Shown in pieces: positions 1 to 5,696 of a stretch of DNA of 5,791 bases. The position numbers and the translations under genes were made by a program. The DNA comes from Solobacterium sp. (lineage in GTDB: Bacteria > Bacillota_I > Bacilli_A > Erysipelotrichales > Erysipelotrichaceae), in NCBI GenBank assembly GCA_017543005.1, contig JAFWEA010000380.1, positions 1 through 5,791 on the forward strand. The letters run 5' to 3'. The first letter of the stretch is position 1. Each line of letters begins with the position of its first letter. The notes below the pieces were generated by a model. The model was given only the letters and a program-made list of their open reading frames with translations, searched no databases and was not told the origin of the DNA.

Positions 1-85
1 CTGCCGGGAAGGGGACCTGGTCAATGTCCGCATTACAGACGCCAAGAGTTTCTCTCTGGATGGCGAGGCTGTTAATAAGAAGTAA
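1..85 (+). CDS. miaB: C-terminal end of a TRAM-domain protein, probably MiaB (tRNA methylthiotransferase), partial
   Basis: Reading from base 2 gives 27 codons ending in TAA at 83-85. The visible peptide contains GDLVNVRITDAKSFSLDGEA, which has the pattern of the last strands of a TRAM domain (G-D-x-V-x-V-x-I-T-x-A-x-x-x-S-L-x-G). TRAM closes the radical-SAM enzyme MiaB, which adds the 2-methylthio group to i6A37 of tRNAs reading UNN codons, and it binds the tRNA. The S-L-x-G-E ending fits Firmicute MiaB better than RimO or the RlmD-type uracil methyltransferases, but those also carry TRAM domains and the catalytic part lies outside the window. The gap to the next gene is only 33 bases and no terminator is visible there, so the two are probably co-transcribed. 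Family call is fairly firm; the exact paralogue is inference. Confidence 0.7.
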   Translation, partial: CREGDLVNVRITDAKSFSLDGEAVNKK

Positions 86-118
86 AATAACCATCGGTAA
101 ACAAGGAGGAAGAAGACG

Positions 119-472
119 ATGAGTGAGATTATCCGCAAGAACGGCAACGGAAGATATTCCGAAGCAGTGATCAAGGACGGCATCCTGTACGTGGCCGGCC
201 AGGTTGGCGACACACCGGATGCCAGTGTCGAACAGCAGACAAAGGAACTGCTGGCGACCATCGACCGCATTCTGGCCGAGAACGGTTCCGACAAGGAACA
301 CATCCTGGCCGCAACGGTTGTCATGGCTGACATCAAGGATGTTGCCGAGATGAACGCTGTCTGGGACGCCTGGGTTGTCAAGGGTGCTGAACCGACCCGC
401 ATGTGCTTCGAAGGCCGTCTGGTCAGCCCGGTCTGGCGGGTTGAAGTCTGCCTGACAGCAGCAGTCAAGTAA
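119..472 (+). CDS. Rid (YjgF/YER057c/UK114) family protein, YoaB-like
   Basis: This 117-residue protein spans a full Rid domain. Rid proteins are small trimeric cytosolic proteins; RidA itself hydrolyses reactive enamine/imine intermediates such as 2-aminoacrylate released by PLP enzymes. Visible marks are the N-terminal ILYVAGQVG strand-turn (residues 22-30), the helix around TKELLATIDRIL (41-52), the MNAVWDAWV helix (78-86) and the C-terminal PTRMCFEGRL...WRVEVCL block. Arg94 lies in the position of E. coli RidA Arg105, which binds the substrate carboxylate, and Glu109 falls 15 residues later, like RidA Glu120. Both functional residues therefore appear kept. The MNxxWDAWV and PxR segments most resemble the YoaB branch, whose substrate is not established. 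The start is well supported by AGGAGG at 104-109, nine bases before the ATG. It follows the miaB-like gene closely and is closed by a hairpin terminator. Confidence 0.9.
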   Translation: MSEIIRKNGNGRYSEAVIKDGILYVAGQVGDTPDASVEQQTKELLATIDRILAENGSDKEHILAATVVMADIKDVAEMNAVWDAWVVKGAEPTRMCFEGRLVSPVWRVEVCLTAAVK

Positions 473-482
473 GTCGCTATGG

Positions 483-510
483 AAAGGTTCTGCGGAACCT
501 TTTCCTTTTC
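483..510 (+). terminator. Intrinsic terminator after the Rid-family gene
   Basis: An 8-bp perfect stem AAAGGTTC (483-490) / GAACCTTT (495-502) encloses a TGCG tetraloop and runs into a pyrimidine tail TCCTTTTC. With one bulged base the stem can be extended by GG/CC at the foot. It sits 10 bases after the Rid stop codon and just before the next promoter, the expected place to separate the two transcription units. The U-tract is interrupted by C residues, so it may be of moderate strength. Confidence 0.75.
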
Positions 511-519
511 CGGGTGTCA

Positions 520-548
520 TTGTTCGGAAACCTTATTTATCGTATAAT
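520..548 (+). promoter_or_regulatory. Sigma-A-type promoter of the RNase J-ftsK unit
   Basis: A perfect -10 box TATAAT (543-548) lies 17 bases downstream of TTGTTC (520-525), whose first three bases match the TTGACA -35 consensus. Transcription would begin near 555, giving a leader of roughly 20-25 bases before the RNase J start codon at 578. That leader contains AAAGGAGGG (564-572), five bases before the ATG. The -10 box is framed by an inverted repeat, TTTATC (536-541) and GATAAA (550-555), which could be an operator or chance AT-rich symmetry. Confidence 0.75.
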
Positions 549-577
549 AGATAAACACGAAACAAAGGAGGGTCATA

Positions 578-2242
578 ATGAGCAAAGTACGTATTTTTGC
601 CCTCGGCGGACTCGACGAGGATGGCAAGAACATGTATGCCGTTGAAGTGGATGACGATATTTTCCTCATCGACTGCGGTATGAAATATCCGGGCAGTGAT
701 CAGCTTGGAATTGAGATGATCATTCCTGATTTCTCGTATCTGATCGAGCATCAGAACAGAATCAGGGGCCTTTTTCTGACCCATGGCCATGACGATGTCA
801 TGGGGGCTGTGCCGCATCTGCTGCGGCAGGTCAATATACCGATCTACACCGCGCCGCTGACCGCCCGTCTGCTGGACAGACGGCTGCGCCGGGAGGGCAT
901 CAAGGACTACACGATTCACCGGATCCACCGGTCCGGCAGCTTCAAGATCGGCAGCACGAAGATCAGGACCTTCGGCACCACCCAGTCGATCGCTGACGGC
1001 TTCGGCGTTGCCATCGGCACGGCGGACGGCTATGTGGTCTATACCAGTGAATTCATCGTCGACTATGATACCAAGAGCGAGGCGTTTGACTTCAATATCG
1101 CGGATATCACCGAACTCAGCAGCAAGGGCATCCTGGCCTTGATGACCGAGTCGGTCGGCTCGACCCGCGGCGGCCACAGTGCCCCGAACCACCGGATCAC
1201 CGACCAGATCGCCCCGTATATCGAGGATGCCCGGGACCGGGTGGTCATTACGGCCTACAGCCAGAATCTCTACCGGATCATCGAAATCATCGAACTGGCC
1301 GTGCGCTACAACCGCAAGGTCATGATCTACGATGAAGAACTGCGGGCCCTGATGCAGGATATGGCAACCTTGGGCTACTACCGGATTCCGGCCGGCCTGG
1401 AGATTGCCCCGCAGAACTATGACAACGCCATGGACAATGTGATTGTGATCATTGCCGGCAACGGCCAGACCATCTTCCGCAAGGTGCATAAGATCGCAAC
1501 CCGTGAAGATGAAACGATCCAGCTGCGGGACACCGACACCGTCATCATCTGCTCGCCGGCCGTGCCGGGCACCGAGCGGAATGAGAGTGCCATGGAAGAT
1601 GATCTTTACAAGGAAACATCACGGGTCTTCGCCATTGATTCCCGGCGGACCTTCAGCATGCACGCATCCATCGAAGATCTGAAGATGATGCTGTACCTGA
1701 TGAAGCCGAAGTATTATGTCCCGGTCAAGGGTGAATACCGGCAGCTGATCTCCAATGCCAACATTGCGCTGGATATGGGCACTCCCGCCAGCAGCATCAT
1801 TGTCATGGACAACGGCCAGATCGCCATCATCAACGACGGCAAGCTGGAACGCAAATTTGACAGCATCAAGGTGGAAGACGTGCTGGTGGACGGCAAGGAC
1901 AACCTGGACGCCGCCGGCATGATTCTCAAGGACCGGGAGATCCTCAGCACCGACGGGGTCATCATTGTCGGGGTTGTGGTCAACCATGCGACCAAGGAAG
2001 TGATCGGCGGGCCTGATGTACAGAGCCGCGGCGTGATCTATCTGAAGGATGCTGACTACATCATCAAGGAAATCGGCGATATTCTGGAGAATACCATTGA
2101 GGAAGCCGTCCGCAGTCACCAGTATGACAACATGGCCTGCCGGGCGGAAGCCAGAGAGAGAATCAGCCGTTATGTCATGAAGGAAACAGGCAAGCGGCCG
2201 ATGATCCTGCCGGCGATCGTCGAGATCAATGTCGGCGCTTGA
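578..2242 (+). CDS. rnjB: Ribonuclease J-family protein with degenerate active site (RNase J2-like)
   Basis: This 554-residue protein has the whole RNase J layout: metallo-beta-lactamase fold (about 1-200 and 346-430), inserted beta-CASP region (about 205-345) and C-terminal domain (about 445-554) ending in GKRPMILPAIVEI. Active RNase J enzymes are Zn-dependent 5'-3' exo- and endonucleases in mRNA decay and rRNA maturation. Here the HxHxDH motif reads HGHDDV (69-74), so the last His is Val74. The His of TxHSIPD is Gln136, the Asp of TGDF is Glu158, and the His of PVHGEY is Lys384. His69, His71, Asp73 and the His of the S-G-H motif (His362, after Ser360) remain. B. subtilis RNase J2 also has an altered HxHxDH motif and lacks the last His, and works as a weakly active partner of J1; this protein likely plays that part with a J1 encoded elsewhere. 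The gene overlaps the downstream translocase by 14 bases. The subfamily assignment is inference; the family is clear. Confidence 0.9.
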   Translation: MSKVRIFALGGLDEDGKNMYAVEVDDDIFLIDCGMKYPGSDQLGIEMIIPDFSYLIEHQNRIRGLFLTHGHDDVMGAVPHLLRQVNIPIYTAPLTARLLDRRLRREGIKDYTIHRIHRSGSFKIGSTKIRTFGTTQSIADGFGVAIGTADGYVVYTSEFIVDYDTKSEAFDFNIADITELSSKGILALMTESVGSTRGGHSAPNHRITDQIAPYIEDARDRVVITAYSQNLYRIIEIIELAVRYNRKVMIYDEELRALMQDMATLGYYRIPAGLEIAPQNYDNAMDNVIVIIAGNGQTIFRKVHKIATREDETIQLRDTDTVIICSPAVPGTERNESAMEDDLYKETSRVFAIDSRRTFSMHASIEDLKMMLYLMKPKYYVPVKGEYRQLISNANIALDMGTPASSIIVMDNGQIAIINDGKLERKFDSIKVEDVLVDGKDNLDAAGMILKDREILSTDGVIIVGVVVNHATKEVIGGPDVQSRGVIYLKDADYIIKEIGDILENTIEEAVRSHQYDNMACRAEARERISRYVMKETGKRPMILPAIVEINVGA

Positions 2243-5003
2243 GAAGAGGCGGAAAGTGACACGTAAAACAGGAAATACAACAAAGAAAAGTACCGGGAGC
2301 ACCTCCCGGCGCAAGACAAAGGCAGAGCGCGAAGCAGAGAAGCTGAGACTGCAGCAGATCGAAGAAGAAAAGCAGTGGCGGCGGACCTGCATTTTCGCCG
2401 TGCTTCTGTTTGCGCTGACCATCGTGGCCTATACGAAGATGGGCCTGGTCGGGCGGTATCTCGGTGACGGCCTGCAGTATCTGTTCGGCCATTTCTACTA
2501 CATACTGACCGGTCTGTTCGTGGCCCATGTGATCCTCTTTGCAATCAACCGGGCCAGCGGGAACAGCGCCAGCCGGAATCCGCTGGGCATGATCCTGATC
2601 ATCCTGGCTTTCCTGATGATTCTGTCCTATCTGGATACACCGCATGATCTGAAGGGTTTTGAGATCCTGCAGAGCTATAACGAGGATCTCGGCATCTACT
2701 TCAGCGAAACCCCGCCGGACAAGGTGGGCGGCGGTCTGTTCGGCGCGCTGCTGGTATCGTTAAGCACGATGCTGGTGGACTGGAAGGGGACCATCCTGGT
2801 CATTGCCGTGCTGATTATCATCTCCCTGATCCTGCTGATCAGCCTGAAGGTATACAAGCAGGCTTTCGCAACCATCAAGAACTACTTCGCAACCAACGAA
2901 GTGGATGATGACGACGAAGAGGATGAGGAAGAAGAACCGGCCCCGGCCGTTACGCTGAAGAAACAGGAGAAGAAACCGGAAAAGAAGCCGGACAATGTCA
3001 TCTCGCTGGCCGATCTGCCGAAGGTGGAACTGGGCCAGAGTGTGCCGACCGTACCGAATATCCGCGTGGATATGGATGATACCCGCGACCTGCCGCTGCC
3101 GGAGCCGGCTCCTGCGGCCACCATGGACACGGTGCAGATTCCCCTGAGCATGCGGGAACCGCAGAAAGCCGCCCGTCCGGAAGAAGGAAAAGAAGAGAAG
3201 AAGAGCCTGTTCATCACAGCTGACGGCCCGATGCAGCAGCAGCTCTCGATTATCCATGAGGCTGCCCTCGAAAACGAAGAGGTGGACGAAGGGTATTATC
3301 CGGCCTATGTGCCGATCACCCCGCTGCGGCCGTATGCCGGAGCCGAAACAAACCCGTATCCGGAAGCCGATCCTTACATCGCCCCGGATCCATATCCATA
3401 CCCGGAACCGGAACCGTATGATGAGCCGGAACCGTATATCGAACCGGCGCCGGTCATCAGTGAGCCGGAGCCCCCGGTGGTCACCCCGGCGCCCAAGCCG
3501 GAGCCGAAACCGGAGCCGGTGAAGGAAGATCCGGCCATCACCAACCCGCGCAAGGCAAAAAATTACCGCCTGCCGAAGGATAACCTGCTTGATCCGATTC
3601 CGCAGAAGCAGCGGGATATTCTGGAACTGAACAAGGCCAATGCCGTGGACAAGGGTGAGCTGCTCATCCAGGTCCTGCGCAACTTTGATATCGAAGCCCA
3701 GCTGAAGGACTATCACATCGGTCCGTCGGTTACGAAGTTTGAAATCAAGCCGAATGCCAATGTCAAGGTATCACGGATCCTGAACCTGGCCGATGATATC
3801 AAGATGCAGCTGGCAGTCCGCGACGTGCGGATCGAAGCCCCGATCCCGGGCTATAACGCGGTCGGCGTGGAAGTGCCGAACCAGAAGGCCATCCCGGTCA
3901 AGATGCGGGAACTGATTCACAACATTCCCGAAAAGGATCAGGCTGAACCGCTGCTGATCATCCTCGGCAAGGATCTGATGGGCAATACCGTCACCTGCCG
4001 GCTGGACAAGATGCCGCACCTGCTGATTGCCGGTGCGACCGGATCCGGCAAATCCGTATGCATGAACTCGATCATCACATCGCTGCTGCTGCGGACCAAG
4101 CCGGAAGATGTCAAACTGCTCCTGGTTGACCCGAAGAAGGTCGAATTCACCCCGTATCAGAATATTCCGCACCTGATCGGTCCGGTCATCAATGACCCGG
4201 CCCAGGCCAGCAATGCCCTGAAGGTCATTGTCAAGATCATGGAGGACCGCTATGACATGTTCTCCAAGGCCGGCGTGCGCAATATCCAGGGCTTCAATAC
4301 GAAAGTCGAAAATGAACCCGCTCCGGCTGACGGTTCGCCGAAACCGGAGAAGATGCCGTACATTGTGGTCATCGTGGATGAAATGGCTGACCTGATGCTG
4401 GTGGCCGGCAAGGAAGTGGAAGCTTCCGTGCAGCGGATTACCCAGCTGGCCAGAGCGGCCGGTATCCACCTGATCATTGCCACCCAGAGACCTTCGGTGG
4501 ATGTCATTACCGGCGTCATCAAATCGAATATCCCGAGCCGGATTGCCTTCGCGGTCTCCTCGGGCATTGACTCGCGGACTATCCTCGACCATGTCGGGGC
4601 AGAGCGGCTGCTCGGCAACGGCGACATGCTGTACATGCCGATCGGTTCGTCCAACGCAACCCGTGTGCAGGGTGTATTCGTCACTGATGATGAAGTACAG
4701 CGGATTGCCAAGTTCTGCTCGGATCAGCAGACTCCGTTCTACGATGACGCGTTCATCCGCCTGGATGGTGTGGACGGCAACGAGGGAACCGCGGTCATGG
4801 GTGCGGATTCCGACCCGATGCTGGAAGAGATCAAACAGTTTGTCATCGACCAGCAGAAAGCTTCCACATCACTGCTGCAGCGCCACTTCGGCATCGGTTA
4901 CAACCGGGCGGCCCGCATGATTGATGTTCTGGAAGAACAGGGTGTCATCGGCCCGGCCCAGGGTTCCAAGCCCCGGGAAGTCTATATTAAGAAGAACGCC
5001 TGA
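2229..5003 (+). CDS. ftsK: FtsK/SpoIIIE-family DNA translocase
   Basis: A 924-residue septal DNA pump that moves chromosomal DNA by ATP hydrolysis as division closes. In order: a basic Lys/Arg-rich N-terminus (1-52); hydrophobic membrane segments at about 53-69, 86-107, 119-134, 168-183 and 188-206; an acidic run (226-236); a long Pro/Glu/Lys/Tyr-rich linker to about 440; then the motor. The alpha part covers about 450-575. Walker A is GATGSGKS (602-609, Lys608), Walker B is IVVIVDE (712-718), and the ATQRPSVDVITGVIKSNIPS and LLGNGDMLYMP segments are typical of the family. The C-terminal gamma winged helix (about 863-924, with GYNRAARMIDVLEEQGVIGPAQGSKPREV-type recognition residues starting at 890) should read chromosome orientation sequences. 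It is longer than SpoIIIE (about 790) because of the linker. The ATG at 2229 has only weak ribosome-binding sequence; an in-frame GTG at 2256 follows GAGG (2246-2249) by six bases and may be the true start. Probably translated from the RNase J transcript. Confidence 0.95.
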   Translation: MSALEKRRKVTRKTGNTTKKSTGSTSRRKTKAEREAEKLRLQQIEEEKQWRRTCIFAVLLFALTIVAYTKMGLVGRYLGDGLQYLFGHFYYILTGLFVAHVILFAINRASGNSASRNPLGMILIILAFLMILSYLDTPHDLKGFEILQSYNEDLGIYFSETPPDKVGGGLFGALLVSLSTMLVDWKGTILVIAVLIIISLILLISLKVYKQAFATIKNYFATNEVDDDDEEDEEEEPAPAVTLKKQEKKPEKKPDNVISLADLPKVELGQSVPTVPNIRVDMDDTRDLPLPEPAPAATMDTVQIPLSMREPQKAARPEEGKEEKKSLFITADGPMQQQLSIIHEAALENEEVDEGYYPAYVPITPLRPYAGAETNPYPEADPYIAPDPYPYPEPEPYDEPEPYIEPAPVISEPEPPVVTPAPKPEPKPEPVKEDPAITNPRKAKNYRLPKDNLLDPIPQKQRDILELNKANAVDKGELLIQVLRNFDIEAQLKDYHIGPSVTKFEIKPNANVKVSRILNLADDIKMQLAVRDVRIEAPIPGYNAVGVEVPNQKAIPVKMRELIHNIPEKDQAEPLLIILGKDLMGNTVTCRLDKMPHLLIAGATGSGKSVCMNSIITSLLLRTKPEDVKLLLVDPKKVEFTPYQNIPHLIGPVINDPAQASNALKVIVKIMEDRYDMFSKAGVRNIQGFNTKVENEPAPADGSPKPEKMPYIVVIVDEMADLMLVAGKEVEASVQRITQLARAAGIHLIIATQRPSVDVITGVIKSNIPSRIAFAVSSGIDSRTILDHVGAERLLGNGDMLYMPIGSSNATRVQGVFVTDDEVQRIAKFCSDQQTPFYDDAFIRLDGVDGNEGTAVMGADSDPMLEEIKQFVIDQQKASTSLLQRHFGIGYNRAARMIDVLEEQGVIGPAQGSKPREVYIKKNA
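3351..3527 (+). repeat. Degenerate Pro-Glu-Tyr coding repeat in the FtsK linker
   Basis: The region codes for residues 375-433 of the translocase, a run of short imperfect units such as NPYPEA, DPYIAP, DPYPYP, EPEPYD, EPEPYI, and then PxPEP units. At the DNA level CCGGAACCGTAT occurs at 3408-3419 and again at 3426-3437, an exact 18-base period that equals one six-residue unit. It is in frame and free of stops, so it is a flexible extended linker and not a mobile repeat. FtsK linkers are generally poorly conserved and rich in Pro and acidic residues. Confidence 0.7.
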
Positions 5004-5018
5004 CAACAGGCGTTTTTT
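4995..5018 (+). terminator. Intrinsic terminator overlapping the ftsK stop codon
   Basis: A perfect 8-bp stem AACGCCTG (4995-5002) / CAGGCGTT (5007-5014) with an ACAA loop is followed by an unbroken U-tract (T at 5013-5018, then CTT). The left arm includes the last two codons and the first two bases of the TGA stop codon (5001-5003) of the translocase gene, so the terminator partly lies inside the reading frame. It closes the RNase J-ftsK unit. Confidence 0.9.
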
Positions 5019-5019
5019 C

Positions 5020-5048
5020 TTGCAATCAAGTTAATTCCGCGCTATTGT
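5020..5048 (+). promoter_or_regulatory. Possible weak promoter for the GtrA-family gene
   Basis: TTGCAA (5020-5025) and TATTGT (5043-5048) are separated by exactly 17 bases and each matches four of six consensus positions. The pair lies just behind the terminator of the upstream unit. If used, transcription would begin near 5055, almost on the ATG at 5057, and the message would have little or no leader. This is a pattern match only. Confidence 0.3.
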
Positions 5049-5056
5049 TCCAGGGT

Positions 5057-5545
5057 ATGAAAAAATTTGAAACCATCCGGCAGGTCATCAGTTTCATGCT
5101 GGTGTCCTGTGCCGTTACGATTCTGCAGCTGGTATTGGTCAATCTGTTTCTGTATCTGATGCAGGGCTGGAAACAGCCGCTGCCGGACTGGCTTGGCCGG
5201 TTCATGAATGTCGGTACCGTCGGGGCTGGCAATGACAACTGGGGCTATGTCCTGCCGTTTTTCCTGTCCAATGTGCTGGCCAACGTCTACGGCTATTTCC
5301 GCAACCGGAAAACCACATTCCACAGTGACGCCCCGCGCCGTAGCTTCCGCATCTATCTGGTATTGATCAGCGTGCTGATGCTGGTGTCCACCTGGTTCCA
5401 GGGCACCGCTGCCCACCGCATTGCCGTCCGGTTCCCGCTTGTGCCGGCAGCCAGTGCCGCGGCGTTTCTGGCCGGGCTGCTGCAGTGGCTGATCCTGTTT
5501 CCGACCGAGAAATATATCCTCTTCCGGCCCCGGCAGAACACTTGA
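5057..5545 (+). CDS. GtrA-family small integral membrane protein
   Basis: The 162-residue product is almost wholly hydrophobic, with four probable membrane helices at about 11-34, 62-82, 98-116 and 128-149. The segment NVYGYFRNRKTTF (76-88), just after helix 2, matches the N-x-x-x-x-x-NR-x-T-F signature of GtrA-like proteins, and the TEKYILFRP tail after helix 4 is also typical. GtrA proteins are thought to help move or present polyprenyl-linked sugars across the membrane for cell-surface glycosylation; no glycosyltransferase partner is in view, so the substrate cannot be named. The loop between helices 1 and 2 (about 35-61) is longer than usual. Start choice is uncertain: the frame can begin at TTG 5045 (166 residues), but ATG 5057 is preferred. 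Neither has a proper ribosome binding site, since the only purine-rich run, AGGG at 5052-5055, is too close to the ATG. Confidence 0.8.
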   Translation: MKKFETIRQVISFMLVSCAVTILQLVLVNLFLYLMQGWKQPLPDWLGRFMNVGTVGAGNDNWGYVLPFFLSNVLANVYGYFRNRKTTFHSDAPRRSFRIYLVLISVLMLVSTWFQGTAAHRIAVRFPLVPAASAAAFLAGLLQWLILFPTEKYILFRPRQNT

Positions 5546-5572
5546 ACGAAACAATGCCGCGCAGTCTCCACC

Positions 5573-5630
5573 CTCTATAGGCCGGGGTTAGCGGCACATT
5601 TAACATCCTAAGCGTGTAGAAGATATAGAG
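5573..5630. repeat. Inverted repeat CTCTATA...TATAGAG with inner hairpin, possible mobile element end
   Basis: CTCTATA (5573-5579) and TATAGAG (5624-5630) are perfect complements separated by 44 bases. Just inside the left arm a short hairpin GCCG (5581-5584) / CGGC (5592-5595) can form. GGCACATTT occurs twice in direct orientation, at 5593-5601 and 5636-5644. Such structured DNA just outside a transposon-like ORF fits a subterminal IS end or a structured leader RNA. No exact element boundary can be fixed from one side only. Confidence 0.4.
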
Positions 5631-5666
5631 AGGCAGGCACATTTTTTGCTGCACCAGTGTACTATT

Positions 5667-5684
5667 CTTTCTTTGCAAAGAAAG
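5667..5684. repeat. Perfect 18-bp palindrome CTTTCTTTGCAAAGAAAG
   Basis: The palindrome has no central spacer and ends 12 bases before the start codon of the partial ORF at 5697. As RNA it would make a stem close to the ribosome binding site (AGGTG, 5687-5691); as DNA it could be an operator for a dimeric protein or a subterminal recognition structure of a single-strand transposase. The sequence symmetry is certain; the role is not. Confidence 0.6.
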
Positions 5685-5696
5685 GCAGGTGCGCAC

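Larger units (their letters stand above)
5546..5696. other. Non-coding junction between core genes and the probable mobile element
   Basis: These 151 bases contain no credible gene; the only ATG-led frame noticed, at 5554, closes after eight codons. Apart from the repeats listed separately, there is a weak CGGCA (5531-5535) / TGCCG (5555-5559) pairing around the GtrA stop codon with no U-tract, so no good terminator for that gene is seen. TTTAAC at 5599-5604 resembles the short TTTAA-type target used by some IS605 relatives, but this is too short to be meaningful alone. The left boundary of the element is likely somewhere in this stretch. Confidence 0.4.

Noticed and set aside
533..1489. Long minus-strand open frame of 318 codons opposite the RNase J gene
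   Set aside because: It is a shadow of the conserved RNase J coding strand in a GC-rich gene; its translation shows no recognisable domain.
3351..3527. CRISPR-like short repeats
   Set aside because: The repeats are short, contiguous, in frame with ftsK and lack unique spacers; they encode a protein linker.
2760..3716. Minus-strand open frame of 318 codons opposite ftsK, rich in Arg, Phe and Ile
   Set aside because: Its unusual composition is just the reverse complement of the Pro-Glu-rich linker; no family features, and the plus strand is clearly coding.
3771..4592. Minus-strand open frame of 273 codons opposite the ftsK motor domain
   Set aside because: Lies wholly opposite the highly conserved Walker A/B region; composition is typical of an antisense shadow.
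5042..5554. Minus-strand open frame of 170 codons opposite the GtrA-family gene
   Set aside because: The plus-strand product has four clear membrane helices and a GtrA signature, while the minus-strand peptide is low in structure and Gln/Arg-rich.
5599..5604. TTTAAC as an IS605-type target site marking the exact left boundary
   Set aside because: A six-base match is expected by chance and the other end of the element is not in view.
5637..5665. Possible promoter TACTAT (5660-5665) before the terminal ORF
   Set aside because: Only a partial -10 match and no acceptable -35 at the right distance (GCACAT).
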